Assembly (NCBI RefSeq): GCF_000420865.1
Contig: NZ_ATVT01000001.1
Span: forward strand, 371,997-435,996
Source: Butyrivibrio sp. XPD2006
Lineage (GTDB): Bacteria; Bacillota; Clostridia; Lachnospirales; Lachnospiraceae
DNA length: 64,000 nt
Direction of reading: 5' to 3'
Shown here: positions 26,433 through 35,342 of the stretch, one piece after another
How the letters are laid out: each line of letters starts with the position of its first letter
Numbering within the stretch: position 1 is the first letter of the stretch
Notes under the pieces: generated by a model
Told to the model about the DNA's origin: nothing
The model's database searches: none
The model's input: only the letters and a program-made list of their open reading frames with translations
Program-made: the position numbers and the translations under genes

Positions 26433-27761
26433 CTATTTATCCTCTTTTCTCTCCCTTATTATGAATCTGAGCGGTGTTCCCTTAAATCCAAAGGCTTCAC
26501 GTATCTGATTCTCGATATATCTTGTATAGCTAAAGTGCATCAAATTCTTGTCGTTGACGAATATTACAAATGTCGGCGGTTTAACGGATGCCTGAGTAAT
26601 GTAAAAGAGCTTTAAGATCTTGCCCTTGTCACTCGGAGGCTGCTGCATTACAACTGCCTGAGTCATGATCTCGTTAAGAACACCTGTTGAAACTCTGAGA
26701 GCATGATTCTCGCTTACCATGTCGATCATGTCATAAAGCTTTATAAGTCGCTGTCCTGTCTCTGCAGAAATAAACATTATTTCTGCATAGTTCATGAAAG
26801 CAAGCGTATTTCTGATGTTCTTGGTAAACTCCTTAACGGAATGATTGTCTTTTTCGATAAGATCCCATTTATTGACGGCTATAATAACAGCTTTGCCGCT
26901 CTCATGAGCTATTCCGGCTATCTTGGCATCCTGTTCTGTCACCCCGTCTTCTGCATTTATTACAAGAACAGCTATATCAGCGCGCTCAACTGCCCCGACA
27001 GTTCTCACTATCATGTAGTGTTCGAGAGCATCCTTGACCTTGTTCTTACGCCTCAGACCGGCGGTATCGATAAATACGTATTTCTTGCCGTTATGTTTGA
27101 CTTCTGTATCTATGGCATCTCTGGTTGTACCTGCAATATCTGATACAATTAGCCTGTTTTCACCGATTAGCTTATTGATTATTGAGCTTTTACCTACATT
27201 GGGCTTACCGATGATGGCAACTTTGATGGAATCATCCTCTTCTTCAGCAGTTGAATCCTTCTTAAAGTGGCTTACAACCTCCTCAAGAAGATCACCGATG
27301 CCCTGCTTGCCTGCAGCTGAAATTGGGAAAGGCTCTCCAATTCCGAGATTATAGAACTCATAGATGTCCATCTCATCTCGTTTAAAATTATCAACCTTGT
27401 TAACACATAACACAATAGGCTTACCTGAGCGCCTGAGCATATCGGCAACCTTGGCATCAGCATCAACCAGGCCTTGCTTGACATCTACCATAAAGATAAT
27501 GACATCCGCTGTATCTATTGCTATCTGCGCCTGCTCTCTCATCTGGGACAGGATAATGTCTTTTGAATCAGGCTCAATACCACCGGTATCGATCAGAGTA
27601 AAGCTATGATTAAGCCACTCCACATCCTGATAGATCCTGTCTCTTGTAACACCGGGCGTATCCTGGACAATCGCAATCCTGCTACCTGCCAGTGCGTTAA
27701 AAAGTGTTGATTTTCCTACATTCGGTCGTCCTACAACCGCTACTATGTTTTTCTTACTCAT
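26433..27761 (-). CDS. der: Ribosome-associated GTPase Der (EngA)
   Basis: This is an essential double-GTPase for 50S subunit assembly. The 442-residue protein has two G domains: first GRPNVGKSTLFNALAG, DTGG and NKVD; second GKPNVGKSSIINKL, DTAGLRRK and NKWD. A KH-like C-terminal domain follows, with PLRFIIRER. Standard length and order. It lies between the DUF512 gene and plsY, an arrangement common in clostridia. Confidence 0.97.
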   Translation of the reverse strand: MSKKNIVAVVGRPNVGKSTLFNALAGSRIAIVQDTPGVTRDRIYQDVEWLNHSFTLIDTGGIEPDSKDIILSQMREQAQIAIDTADVIIFMVDVKQGLVDADAKVADMLRRSGKPIVLCVNKVDNFKRDEMDIYEFYNLGIGEPFPISAAGKQGIGDLLEEVVSHFKKDSTAEEEDDSIKVAIIGKPNVGKSSIINKLIGENRLIVSDIAGTTRDAIDTEVKHNGKKYVFIDTAGLRRKNKVKDALEHYMIVRTVGAVERADIAVLVINAEDGVTEQDAKIAGIAHESGKAVIIAVNKWDLIEKDNHSVKEFTKNIRNTLAFMNYAEIMFISAETGQRLIKLYDMIDMVSENHALRVSTGVLNEIMTQAVVMQQPPSDKGKILKLFYITQASVKPPTFVIFVNDKNLMHFSYTRYIENQIREAFGFKGTPLRFIIRERKEDK

Positions 27762-27781
27762 TCTGTTTCCTTTATCCAGTC

Positions 27782-29128
27782 TTAAATTTCAAATCCAAAG
27801 AGCTCACTTACGAGATCTCTTCCGCCACACTTGGCGATTCCCACAGAAATTCCAAGTTCTCTTTCTATATCTGATACGGTAATATCATCGAGAAGATAGT
27901 CTTCTCCGCTTCTGAGAAGGTTTTCAGGAAGATACAGCATTGACCCCAGATCCTTGCCCTTTAGCTGTTTTATTATATCCTGTCCTGTCAAAAGACCTGA
28001 TACCGTAATCCTCTCACCAAAGAATTCATTCACTATCTCATATACCTTAACATCAAGTCCCGGGCATATGTCCATAGCTCTTTTGGCCATATCACGAATG
28101 CATGGATATACAAGTCTTCCTGTTGCGAGAGATATTGATCTGTTTATGCTCTGCAATTCTTCAGAGTGATGCTCAAGAACATCTTCAAAGGCTTCATCAA
28201 ATTCATCTATGAGAAGTCTCATCATTCCAACGCCGTTTTCAAGCTGAAGATAACCATCATATCTATCGGCTTCGGGAAAATCTCTTCCTGCAAGGAAATA
28301 CCATTCGTCGCTTGCATGGATGAAATGCATACCATACTCATTATAGACTTTTTTCTGCCAGGTCTCTATGGTATCTATAACTTTTTCTGCATCCGCTGAA
28401 TCAAAAGGCTCAAGAGGATAAAGACCTTCTCTGTATTTGGACAGTCCGACAGGTACTACAGATACGCTCTGAAGATTAGGCAGATACTTGGTAAGGTCAC
28501 TGATTGACCTTTCAAGCTCATCACCGTCATTAACTCCCTTACAGAGCACAATCTGACCGTTAAGCTCTATTCCTGAACCTTCTGCACAGAGTCTGTCCAC
28601 TTTTTTCAATGCTTCACCTGCAAACCTGTTTCCCAGCATTTTGCAGCGAAGCTCAGGATTTGTAGTCTGAAAAGATACGTTTATGGGAGAAAGATGATAT
28701 TTAAGAATCCTGTCTATATCAGCATCAGACATATTTGTCAGAGTGACGTAGTTTCCTTGTAAAAAAGAAAGCCTTGAATCATCGTCCTTAAAATAAAGAG
28801 TTGGTCTCATACCCTTTGGCATCTGATCGATAAAGCAAAAGATACACTTATTGCTGCAGGATCTGTAGTCGTCCATGAGTCCGTTCTCAAACTCTATACC
28901 TAGATCCTCGTCAAAATCCTTGTCGATATCAAGCAGCCACTCTTCACCATCAGCTTTTTTGATAAGGATATCAAGATGATCGTCCTGTACAAGATACTGA
29001 TAGTCAAAAATATCCTCGATATCGTTGTCGTTAATCTTAAGAAGCTGATCTCCTGCTTCGATGCCCATTTCCTCGGCGATACTGCCGGGAATTATTGATT
29101 TAATTATATGTATACTGTGTTTTTTCAT
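27782..29128 (-). CDS. DUF512 family protein: PDZ plus radical-SAM-like iron-sulfur protein
   Basis: The 448-residue protein has an N-terminal PDZ-like domain (IIPGSIAEEMGIEAGDQLLKIN). A radical-SAM-type cluster motif CSNKCIFCFIDQMPKGMRP follows at about residue 92-110, then the DUF512 core and a C-terminal region with CGGRDLVSELFGFEI. The family is widespread in clostridia and cyanobacteria with no settled function. Conserved placement next to der and plsY suggests a housekeeping role. The C-terminal GxCGxxD-like element suggests a second metal site; this is inference. Confidence 0.88.
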   Translation of the reverse strand: MKKHSIHIIKSIIPGSIAEEMGIEAGDQLLKINDNDIEDIFDYQYLVQDDHLDILIKKADGEEWLLDIDKDFDEDLGIEFENGLMDDYRSCSNKCIFCFIDQMPKGMRPTLYFKDDDSRLSFLQGNYVTLTNMSDADIDRILKYHLSPINVSFQTTNPELRCKMLGNRFAGEALKKVDRLCAEGSGIELNGQIVLCKGVNDGDELERSISDLTKYLPNLQSVSVVPVGLSKYREGLYPLEPFDSADAEKVIDTIETWQKKVYNEYGMHFIHASDEWYFLAGRDFPEADRYDGYLQLENGVGMMRLLIDEFDEAFEDVLEHHSEELQSINRSISLATGRLVYPCIRDMAKRAMDICPGLDVKVYEIVNEFFGERITVSGLLTGQDIIKQLKGKDLGSMLYLPENLLRSGEDYLLDDITVSDIERELGISVGIAKCGGRDLVSELFGFEI

Positions 29129-29147
29129 AGTTTTCCTTTATCAACAT

Positions 29148-29176
29148 ATTATACCCGAATTTCCTTGACGTGTCAG
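29148..29176 (-). promoter_or_regulatory. Promoter of the DUF512-der-plsY-gpsA operon
   Basis: On the minus strand CTGACA (29171-29176) and TATAAT (29148-29153) are separated by exactly 17 bases. Only the first base of the -35 differs from consensus. The TATAAT box is about 20 bases from the start codon, giving a very short leader. Confidence 0.75.
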
Positions 29177-29194
29177 TAATATGGATGGTAAAAC
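29165..29194 (+). promoter_or_regulatory. Candidate promoter of the PRPP synthetase gene
   Basis: TTGACG (29165-29170) and TAAAAC (29189-29194) are separated by 18 bases. The -35 directly abuts the -35 of the divergent DUF512-operon promoter, so the two promoters would compete for polymerase. Confidence 0.55.
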
Positions 29195-29234
29195 AAATAT
29201 GTAGCATCACACAAGATACAAGGAAGGATAAAAC

Positions 29235-30431
29235 ATGCCAGATTTTCAGCAGCTAGAATCTCTCATTCCGGTAGCACCACTTAATCTCATAGTAATGGAA
29301 TCAGCCAGAGAACTGGGTGAGAGCGTTGACAAGTATATCGCAGAATTCAGAAGAAATCTACATCAAATGCCGGAAGGAGATCCTGCTTTCCACGGATATG
29401 CCAAGGACAGCTATCAGATTGCTTACACTTTAGACAGATTCGGAAGCGGCGAAGCCAAGGCAACAATCAATGAGTCTGTACGTGGCCACGATGTTTACAT
29501 TCTTACCGATGTATGCAACTACAGCATCACATATAAGATGTACAACTACGAGAACCACAAATCTCCCGATGATCATTATCAGGATTTAAAAAGAGTAATC
29601 GGCGCCATAACCGGTAAGGCCAAAAGAATAAATGTTATCATGCCCTTCCTCTATGAAGGACGTCAGCACAAGAGATCCGGAATGGAATCCCTTGACGCGG
29701 CTCAGATGTTTAAAGAGCTCCATGACATGGGTATTTCAAACTTCATAACTTTTGATGCACATGACCCGAGGATTTCAAACGCTAAGCCTCTTGGAGGTTT
29801 TGATAATTTCCTTGCTTCATATCAGTTTATGAAAGCTCTTCTTTCTCATATCAGCGATCTTACAGTTGATAAGGACCATCTTACAGTTATAAGCCCGGAT
29901 GAAGGAGCTTTGGACAGAGCTGTGTACTTTGCAAATGTTATCGGTGCAGACACCGGTATGTTCTACAAGAGACGTGACTATGCACACATCGTAAACGGTT
30001 CTAATCCTATTGTTGCACATGAGTTTTTGGGTTCAGATATTAAGGGACGAGATGTTATCATCATCGATGATATGATATCTTCTGGATCCAGCATGATAGA
30101 CACAGCGCGCCAGCTTAAGAGCATGGGTGCCAAGAGGGTGTTCATCTGTACTACCTTTGGTCTTTTCACTGACGGAATGAAGAAATTCGACGAGGGTTAT
30201 AAAGATGGCTACTTTGATGCAGTCATCACTACTAACCTGACTTATATGAACGATGATGTGAAATCAAGAGAATACATATTTATCGCAGATATGGGCAAGT
30301 TCCTTGCTACTATCATTGATTTCTTAAATCACGACGCATCAATGTCTACTGTTAATATGCCAACTGACAAGATTCATGAGATTGTTGATAAATACAATAA
30401 AGGTCTCATAGCACCTGAGCTTTACGAGTAA
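29235..30431 (+). CDS. prs: Ribose-phosphate pyrophosphokinase (PRPP synthetase), long form
   Basis: The enzyme makes PRPP from ribose-5-phosphate and ATP for nucleotide, His and Trp synthesis. The 398-residue protein is about 80 longer than the usual Prs of about 315. It has an extended N-terminus and divergent core motifs, but keeps PFLYEGRQHKR (ATP region), TFDAHDPRI, VISPDEGALDRAVYFA and the PRPP loop DVIIIDDMISSGSSMIDTA. This long variant is familiar in Lachnospiraceae and related clostridia. It is monocistronic, with a strong terminator directly after the stop. An AAGGA ribosome site precedes the start. Confidence 0.92.
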   Translation: MPDFQQLESLIPVAPLNLIVMESARELGESVDKYIAEFRRNLHQMPEGDPAFHGYAKDSYQIAYTLDRFGSGEAKATINESVRGHDVYILTDVCNYSITYKMYNYENHKSPDDHYQDLKRVIGAITGKAKRINVIMPFLYEGRQHKRSGMESLDAAQMFKELHDMGISNFITFDAHDPRISNAKPLGGFDNFLASYQFMKALLSHISDLTVDKDHLTVISPDEGALDRAVYFANVIGADTGMFYKRRDYAHIVNGSNPIVAHEFLGSDIKGRDVIIIDDMISSGSSMIDTARQLKSMGAKRVFICTTFGLFTDGMKKFDEGYKDGYFDAVITTNLTYMNDDVKSREYIFIADMGKFLATIIDFLNHDASMSTVNMPTDKIHEIVDKYNKGLIAPELYE

Positions 30432-30434
30432 AAT

Positions 30435-30469
30435 AAAAGCTTCCGGATTTGAAAATTCCGGAAGCTTTT
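30435..30469. terminator. Bidirectional terminator between prs and the histidine kinase gene
   Basis: AAAAGCTTCCGGA pairs perfectly with TCCGGAAGCTTTT around a nine-base loop, with T-runs on both strands. The two flanking genes converge here. Confidence 0.93.
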
Positions 30470-30478
30470 TTATTTTGC

Positions 30479-32962
30479 TTATTCGCATGCATTAAAGCTG
30501 ATAATTACTTTGAACAGATCACCGTCCAGCCTTATATCGAAGGTTCCGCCCTGAGCAATTGTCAGGTTCTTGGCAATTGAAAGGCCTAGGCCGCTTCCTT
30601 CTGTCGTTCTGGACTCATCTCCTCTTATAAATCTCTCTGCCAGTTCAGATGCATCAATATTTAGCTCTTTTGCAGAGATATTCTTAATTGAGAAAATGAC
30701 TTTTTGTACGTTCTCTATCATTTCGTAATGCATATCAAGATATACTCTGGTGCCTGAAAGAGCATATTTGCATACGTTGTTAAGAAGATTCTCGATTACC
30801 CTCCAAAGGTGCCTTGAATCAGCCATTATAGACATGTTCTGATCCTGTGGCTTGAATATAACCTGAAGGCTTCCTGCTTCCAGTTTCTCGTAGAATTCTC
30901 CGATGGTCTGATTTACCAGTTCCACGAAATTGATCTTTGATAGCTGAATGCTGATATTTCCTGAACTTATCTTGGAAGCTTCTACCAGGTCTTCTGTAAG
31001 CTGTTTGAGCTTCTGCGATTTCTGGTCAAGCACTTCAACATATTCTCGTATTCTCTCATTATCAATATCTTCTCGCTTGATAAGATCTACATAGTTAATT
31101 ATCGATGTCAGAGGCGTTTTTATATCATGAGATACGTTGGTTATGAGATCAGCTTTTAGCTTCTCATCCTTCATGCTTGTATTTACCGCTTCATCAATAC
31201 CCTCACCGATTGAGTTCACTGCTTCAGCAAGTGCTATATTGTCTGAATGAAGCTCTTTTATATCAACCTTTGATTTGACATTACCATCCTTAATAGCGTT
31301 AATAACGGCTATTATCTTATCTCTGTCGAGATTTTGTCTGTAGAGGTAAATACCTACAAGAATATCAAGAAGAATGGCAATTACTATTCCTGCAATCCCT
31401 ATACGTGTCAAAAGGATATTCATTGCTACAAAGAACAGAAATGGAATCCAGGTTCTTATGATTACATTGGCATTATCAGTCGTATTGGTGATCAGATTCT
31501 TGGTGGCAAGGATAAGAGCTTTTAAGAAACTGTCCCTGTAAGCAACTTTACTCTTTCCCTTTCTGATAAGACCATATACTGCAAAAAGAAATCCTATACT
31601 GATAACAAATCCTGCAAAAGCGCAGATATAAGGGAATGAAACCATTCTTATAAGATTCCACAGATCTCCGTTTAATAACCTATAGATTAAATATCCAAGA
31701 ATTGGAATTGCCATGATCAAAAGGCCGATCAGGAAATAACCTTCAGTATAAATACCATGTCTTTCTGTGGACTCACCCGTATTATCTGTTAACAAAAGCT
31801 GTCTGTTCATGATTGCGATATAAAGGACAAACAGGATGATATAGATTATTGCTGCAACTACTCCGAGAATATACAACTGGGACTTGTATGGCATAAATCT
31901 GCTAAAGCTGTCCTTGCCTGAAGTAAATGAATCTGAAGCCGGGTAGTTTTCTGTGTCTACAGCAATATACATCTTGATTTGATCAGGATATGCATAGCTG
32001 AAAGATTTAACGATATTTCTAAGAACGCTTTCCTTTATCAATGTATTGGTTTCATAGCTGAGCTCATACGGACAATAATAAATGTATTTTCCATAATCCT
32101 GGAATATGGACTTGATATTCTTGCCTGTAGTCTCACCCTTTAATTCCGAAATATTTGTATATACATCGGTTTTACCGTCTATGGTTCTGACAATATAATA
32201 TCTCAGATTTGTATTTGAATAGTCGTAGTAATCTTCTGCTCTGGTATATTCCTCATAATTAGTCAGAAGGTCGTTGGCAGCATCTTCAACATATGTGCTT
32301 ACAAGGTTATACTCTTCCCATGTAGAAACAATGTTCTCAATATTCTTACCGTCAACAGTCTGATAGCGCGGAATCAGGTAAGTGTGTTCTCCGCCCTCTT
32401 TGGGAGTGGAATTACCTGATAGAGTAAAGGTTATACTGTTTCCTTCTATCTGAGAATTCAGGTAAGCATTCATTCCGCCTGAATAACCGTTGCTTTTAAG
32501 ATGTGTATATGTAGTAGTGGGACTAAGGAACCCGGCGCTCTCTTCCTCGGTAAAATTCCTTGTCTCATACTTAAAACCGTACTGTGCCCACTTCAAAAGG
32601 TCTGAGAGGTAATATACAGCTGTTACATAATCGGTTGAAAGGCTGGCCCCCCTGTTTACATAAGCAGTAACATCAACTTTTTTCTGGCTGTCATATTGTC
32701 CGTTCGTTTCCATCTGGGTTTTAACGGCAACATGTCTGAGTACATCAGAAATGTTGTTTCCTAAGATATTATTGAAAAGATATGAATCCTCATAATTTCT
32801 GTTTTTATCTGATTCATACAAATTGTAGGAATATGATCCGTTTATTCCCTTGATCATAATATTACTTCCTGCAACCGAATATGCGATCACAAAGGCAATA
32901 AAAGCAGCAATAAAATGCTGACCCCATCTGATCAAACGTAGTTTACCTGTAGCACTTTTCAT
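30479..32962 (-). CDS. Membrane sensor histidine kinase with large extracytoplasmic domain
   Basis: The 827-residue protein has one N-terminal membrane segment (about 15-35) and a large outside domain of roughly 320 residues rich in Tyr, Asn and Thr. It then has a cluster of about six hydrophobic segments (about 360-545), a HAMP-like linker, and HisKA with VSHDIKTPLTSIINYVDL (phosphorylated His near 605). HATPase_c closes it, with LWRVIENLLNNVCKYAL (N box), GSGLGLSIAKNL (G box) and the preceding RFIRGDESRTTEG. The sensor domain resembles nothing I recognise, so the signal is unknown. It overlaps its response-regulator gene by ATGA. Extra membrane helices between sensor and HAMP are unusual for a simple two-TM kinase. 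Confidence 0.9.
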   Translation of the reverse strand: MKSATGKLRLIRWGQHFIAAFIAFVIAYSVAGSNIMIKGINGSYSYNLYESDKNRNYEDSYLFNNILGNNISDVLRHVAVKTQMETNGQYDSQKKVDVTAYVNRGASLSTDYVTAVYYLSDLLKWAQYGFKYETRNFTEEESAGFLSPTTTYTHLKSNGYSGGMNAYLNSQIEGNSITFTLSGNSTPKEGGEHTYLIPRYQTVDGKNIENIVSTWEEYNLVSTYVEDAANDLLTNYEEYTRAEDYYDYSNTNLRYYIVRTIDGKTDVYTNISELKGETTGKNIKSIFQDYGKYIYYCPYELSYETNTLIKESVLRNIVKSFSYAYPDQIKMYIAVDTENYPASDSFTSGKDSFSRFMPYKSQLYILGVVAAIIYIILFVLYIAIMNRQLLLTDNTGESTERHGIYTEGYFLIGLLIMAIPILGYLIYRLLNGDLWNLIRMVSFPYICAFAGFVISIGFLFAVYGLIRKGKSKVAYRDSFLKALILATKNLITNTTDNANVIIRTWIPFLFFVAMNILLTRIGIAGIVIAILLDILVGIYLYRQNLDRDKIIAVINAIKDGNVKSKVDIKELHSDNIALAEAVNSIGEGIDEAVNTSMKDEKLKADLITNVSHDIKTPLTSIINYVDLIKREDIDNERIREYVEVLDQKSQKLKQLTEDLVEASKISSGNISIQLSKINFVELVNQTIGEFYEKLEAGSLQVIFKPQDQNMSIMADSRHLWRVIENLLNNVCKYALSGTRVYLDMHYEMIENVQKVIFSIKNISAKELNIDASELAERFIRGDESRTTEGSGLGLSIAKNLTIAQGGTFDIRLDGDLFKVIISFNACE

Positions 32963-33654
32963 CTTCTGTCATCCTCAATCTTGTAGCCTACGCCCCATAC
33001 AACCTTAAGGAATTTGGGTTCGCGAGGGTCTACTTCTATTTTTTCTCTAATGTGTCTAATGTGAACTGCTATGGTATTATCGGTCCTGACGGAGATGTCA
33101 CCCCAGATATTCTCATAAATCTGGTCAATGGAATATACCTTTCCTTTGTTTTTGGCAAGGAAAGCAAGAATCTTGTATTCGATGGGGGTAAGACGGATAT
33201 CTTCGCCGTAAACAGTTACCTTTTTGGCATTATCATCAACCACAAGTCCACCTGAGGTATATACATTGGCTCTTTCTATTACTTTTCCGAGGGATGTATA
33301 CCTTCTTACGTTTGATTTGACCCTTGCAACAAGTTCAAGTGGATTAAAAGGCTTGGTTACATAATCATCAGCCCCGATATTAAGACCAAGTATCTTGTCT
33401 GAATCTTCGGATTTGGCAGACAGGAATATAACCGGAATCGTACTGAATTCTCTCAGCTCCTTGACCAGATGTATACCGTCAAGCTTCGGCATCATGATAT
33501 CAATGATGGCAAGATGTATCTCTTCATGCCTAAGAACATTCAATCCCTCTTCTCCGTCGTAGGCTTTGTAAACCTTGAAGCCTTCCTGTTCAAGATAGAT
33601 CTCAATGGCATCAACTATTTCTCTGTCATCATCACAAACTAAAATATTCTCCAT
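32959..33654 (-). CDS. OmpR/PhoB-family response regulator
   Basis: The 231-residue protein has a receiver domain with DDD acidic pocket (residues 8-10), the phosphoacceptor in IIDIMMPKLDG (Asp near 52), FLSAK switch region and KPFNPLELVARV. A winged-helix DNA-binding domain follows (LTPIEYKILAFLAKNKGKV, then IAVHIRHIREKIE). It pairs with the adjacent kinase. Three CTTAAG boxes upstream of its start are probable autoregulatory sites. Targets beyond this locus cannot be seen. Confidence 0.95.
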   Translation of the reverse strand: MENILVCDDDREIVDAIEIYLEQEGFKVYKAYDGEEGLNVLRHEEIHLAIIDIMMPKLDGIHLVKELREFSTIPVIFLSAKSEDSDKILGLNIGADDYVTKPFNPLELVARVKSNVRRYTSLGKVIERANVYTSGGLVVDDNAKKVTVYGEDIRLTPIEYKILAFLAKNKGKVYSIDQIYENIWGDISVRTDNTIAVHIRHIREKIEVDPREPKFLKVVWGVGYKIEDDRR

Positions 33655-33699
33655 AGCATCCTCACATTTTTTACTTAATATCTATTAAATCATTAAATT

Positions 33700-33738
33700 C
33701 TTAAGATTTACCGTCGAAATTTCTTAAGATTTCTTAAG
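33700..33738 (-). promoter_or_regulatory. Three CTTAAG boxes upstream of the response-regulator gene
   Basis: On the minus strand two copies of CTTAAGAAAT lie in direct tandem with a 10-bp period (cores at 33733-33738 and 33723-33728). A third box, CTTAAGAATT, lies 23 bp downstream (33700-33705). Ten-bp tandem direct repeats are the usual layout of OmpR-family binding sites, so autoregulation by the adjacent regulator is likely. Each core is also a 6-bp palindrome. Confidence 0.6.
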
Positions 33739-33759
33739 AAATAGACGAATATACGACAA

Positions 33760-34632
33760 TTAATTTTTTATTGATAGAAACGCACATAAATTACCTCTGT
33801 TTTCATGGTGTATTCTGTGCGAAAACAGAAGATCAGGATTACATCTTGTACATATATCTGTTACAAGAATATTCTCTTCACTTACACCGCTTTGCATAAG
33901 CGTCAGCTTTATCGCGTTCCATAGATACAGGCGGTACTTGCCTTCAGGATATGGAATAAGTATTCCGTAATCTTCAAGTTCTTTTTCGGAGAAAGAACCT
34001 GAAAACTCTTCTGCCACATCGCTTCCTATCTCATAACACGGTCCGCAGATTGAGGGGCCGATAGCACAGATAAGGTCTTTTGCATCTGAGCCGTAGTTTT
34101 CCTTCATTTTCTCAATAGCTCCGGCTGATATTTTGCCTTTTGTGCCTTTCCAACCGGAGTGGACAAGGCCGATAGCTCTTTTAACAGGATCAATTATATA
34201 TACCGGCGGACAATCGGCGTGAAAGCTTCCAAGTATTATACCCGGAACGTTGGTTATCAGACCGTCTATATCCGTGTAGTCACGAAGTCTTGCAGGGCCT
34301 TTTCCTCTGTCCTCTTCTGTTACTATCCGGATATTTGTTGTATGAGTCTGGAATGTACATACAAAGTCATCCAGAGTCTTCCCATGGCCAAGAGCATCTG
34401 CAACACGTCTGTAGTTTTCATCTACCGCTTCTTTGTCATCGCCTCTTGTATAGCTTAAATTGCATTCTGAATAGTATCCTTTGGAAACTCCGCCAAGTCT
34501 GGTGCTAAAGAGATGGTCTACCATCCCAAGCTCTTCTATTCTTGGAAATACAAGATATTTTAAACCGTTGTGATCCCTTAGCTCTAAAGTTTTCAGGCCT
34601 CCACAGCGCTTTATTTTAATATTTTTATTCAT
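33760..34632 (-). CDS. pgeF: Laccase-domain protein PgeF/YfiH (multicopper-oxidase-like purine nucleoside phosphorylase family)
   Basis: The 290-residue protein has the family motifs HLFSTRLGGVSKG, FQTHTTN, SFHADCPPVYI (His and Cys zinc ligands) and GLVHSGWKGT (third ligand His), ending CNPDLLFSHR and RGNLCAFL. Members have been reported both as purine nucleoside phosphorylase/adenosine deaminase-like enzymes and as peptidoglycan-editing factors. Which role applies here is open. It follows yraN by 24 bases. Confidence 0.9.
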   Translation of the reverse strand: MNKNIKIKRCGGLKTLELRDHNGLKYLVFPRIEELGMVDHLFSTRLGGVSKGYYSECNLSYTRGDDKEAVDENYRRVADALGHGKTLDDFVCTFQTHTTNIRIVTEEDRGKGPARLRDYTDIDGLITNVPGIILGSFHADCPPVYIIDPVKRAIGLVHSGWKGTKGKISAGAIEKMKENYGSDAKDLICAIGPSICGPCYEIGSDVAEEFSGSFSEKELEDYGILIPYPEGKYRLYLWNAIKLTLMQSGVSEENILVTDICTRCNPDLLFSHRIHHENRGNLCAFLSIKN

Positions 34633-34656
34633 AGATATTCCTCTCTGTCTCGTATG

Positions 34657-35019
34657 TCAAATATGATAAAAGGCATTCTTTATCCATTTGAATGTAAATA
34701 TATTGTCTTTCTGGGAAATTGCTACTACATCGTATCTGACCGGAAGGTCAAAAGACTTATACTTAGAATATAAATAGAAATCTGAGACTTTGCAAATATG
34801 CTTTTGTTTTCTGAAATTAACTGCTTCCTGCGGCTCACCGAAAAAATCGTCCGACCTGTATTTGACTTCAATAAAGCACAGGTATTTACCGTCTTTTGCG
34901 ATAATATCGATCTCGCCTGTTCTGCATCTGAAATTCCTCTCAAGTATCTTGACGCCTTGCTGCGAAAGATAGTTGCAGGCCAGAAGCTCTTTTGTATCAC
35001 CTACTACTCTTTTATTCAA
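34657..35019 (-). CDS. YraN/UPF0102 family nuclease-fold protein
   Basis: The 120-residue protein belongs to UPF0102, an uncharacterised family with a restriction-endonuclease-like fold. The core is visible as ILERNFRCRTGEIDIIAKDG and LCFIEVKYRSDD, matching the E/D-x-D...ExK pattern. It lies in the rnhB neighbourhood, as in many bacteria. No metal or substrate role can be assigned from sequence. Confidence 0.9.
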   Translation of the reverse strand: MNKRVVGDTKELLACNYLSQQGVKILERNFRCRTGEIDIIAKDGKYLCFIEVKYRSDDFFGEPQEAVNFRKQKHICKVSDFYLYSKYKSFDLPVRYDVVAISQKDNIFTFKWIKNAFYHI

Positions 35020-35033
35020 TTTGTGCCTTTCTT

Positions 35034-35333
35034 TTAATGTCTGGTTTTATCTTTTGCTTTGATCTTGTCCATCGCATCAACGAAAACAAGGATTTCAGCT
35101 ACAACTTCATACAGTTCAGGAGGAATCATTTCCCCTATTTCAAGGCGCGATAATGTCTCTGCCAGTTTATCATCTTCGTGAACAGGAATCTTATTATCTT
35201 TTGCCTGTTCGATGATCTTTTCTGCCAGCGCACCCTTACCGGAAGCTATGACCTTGGGGGCTCCGTCTTCGTTGGGATCGTAAGCAAGAGCTACCGCGGT
35301 TTTTACTTTTTGCTTTTCTTTTTCATCCGGCAT
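35034..35333 (-). CDS. Stand-alone FlhB C-terminal-like protein (YlqH type, EscU/YscU/HrcU family)
   Basis: The 99-residue protein matches only the cytoplasmic C-terminal domain of the flagellar export switch FlhB: TAVALAYDPNEDGAPKV, GKGALAEKIIEQAKDNKIPVHED, LAETLSRLEIGEMIPPELYEVVAEIL. The NPTH autocleavage site of FlhB is not present; the equivalent text reads YDPNEDG. There are no membrane segments. It lies next to a FliK-like gene, as in Bacillus ylqG-ylqH, away from any flagellar operon. Function is not established. Confidence 0.9.
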   Translation of the reverse strand: MPDEKEKQKVKTAVALAYDPNEDGAPKVIASGKGALAEKIIEQAKDNKIPVHEDDKLAETLSRLEIGEMIPPELYEVVAEILVFVDAMDKIKAKDKTRH

Positions 35334-35342
35334 TTTTTATCC

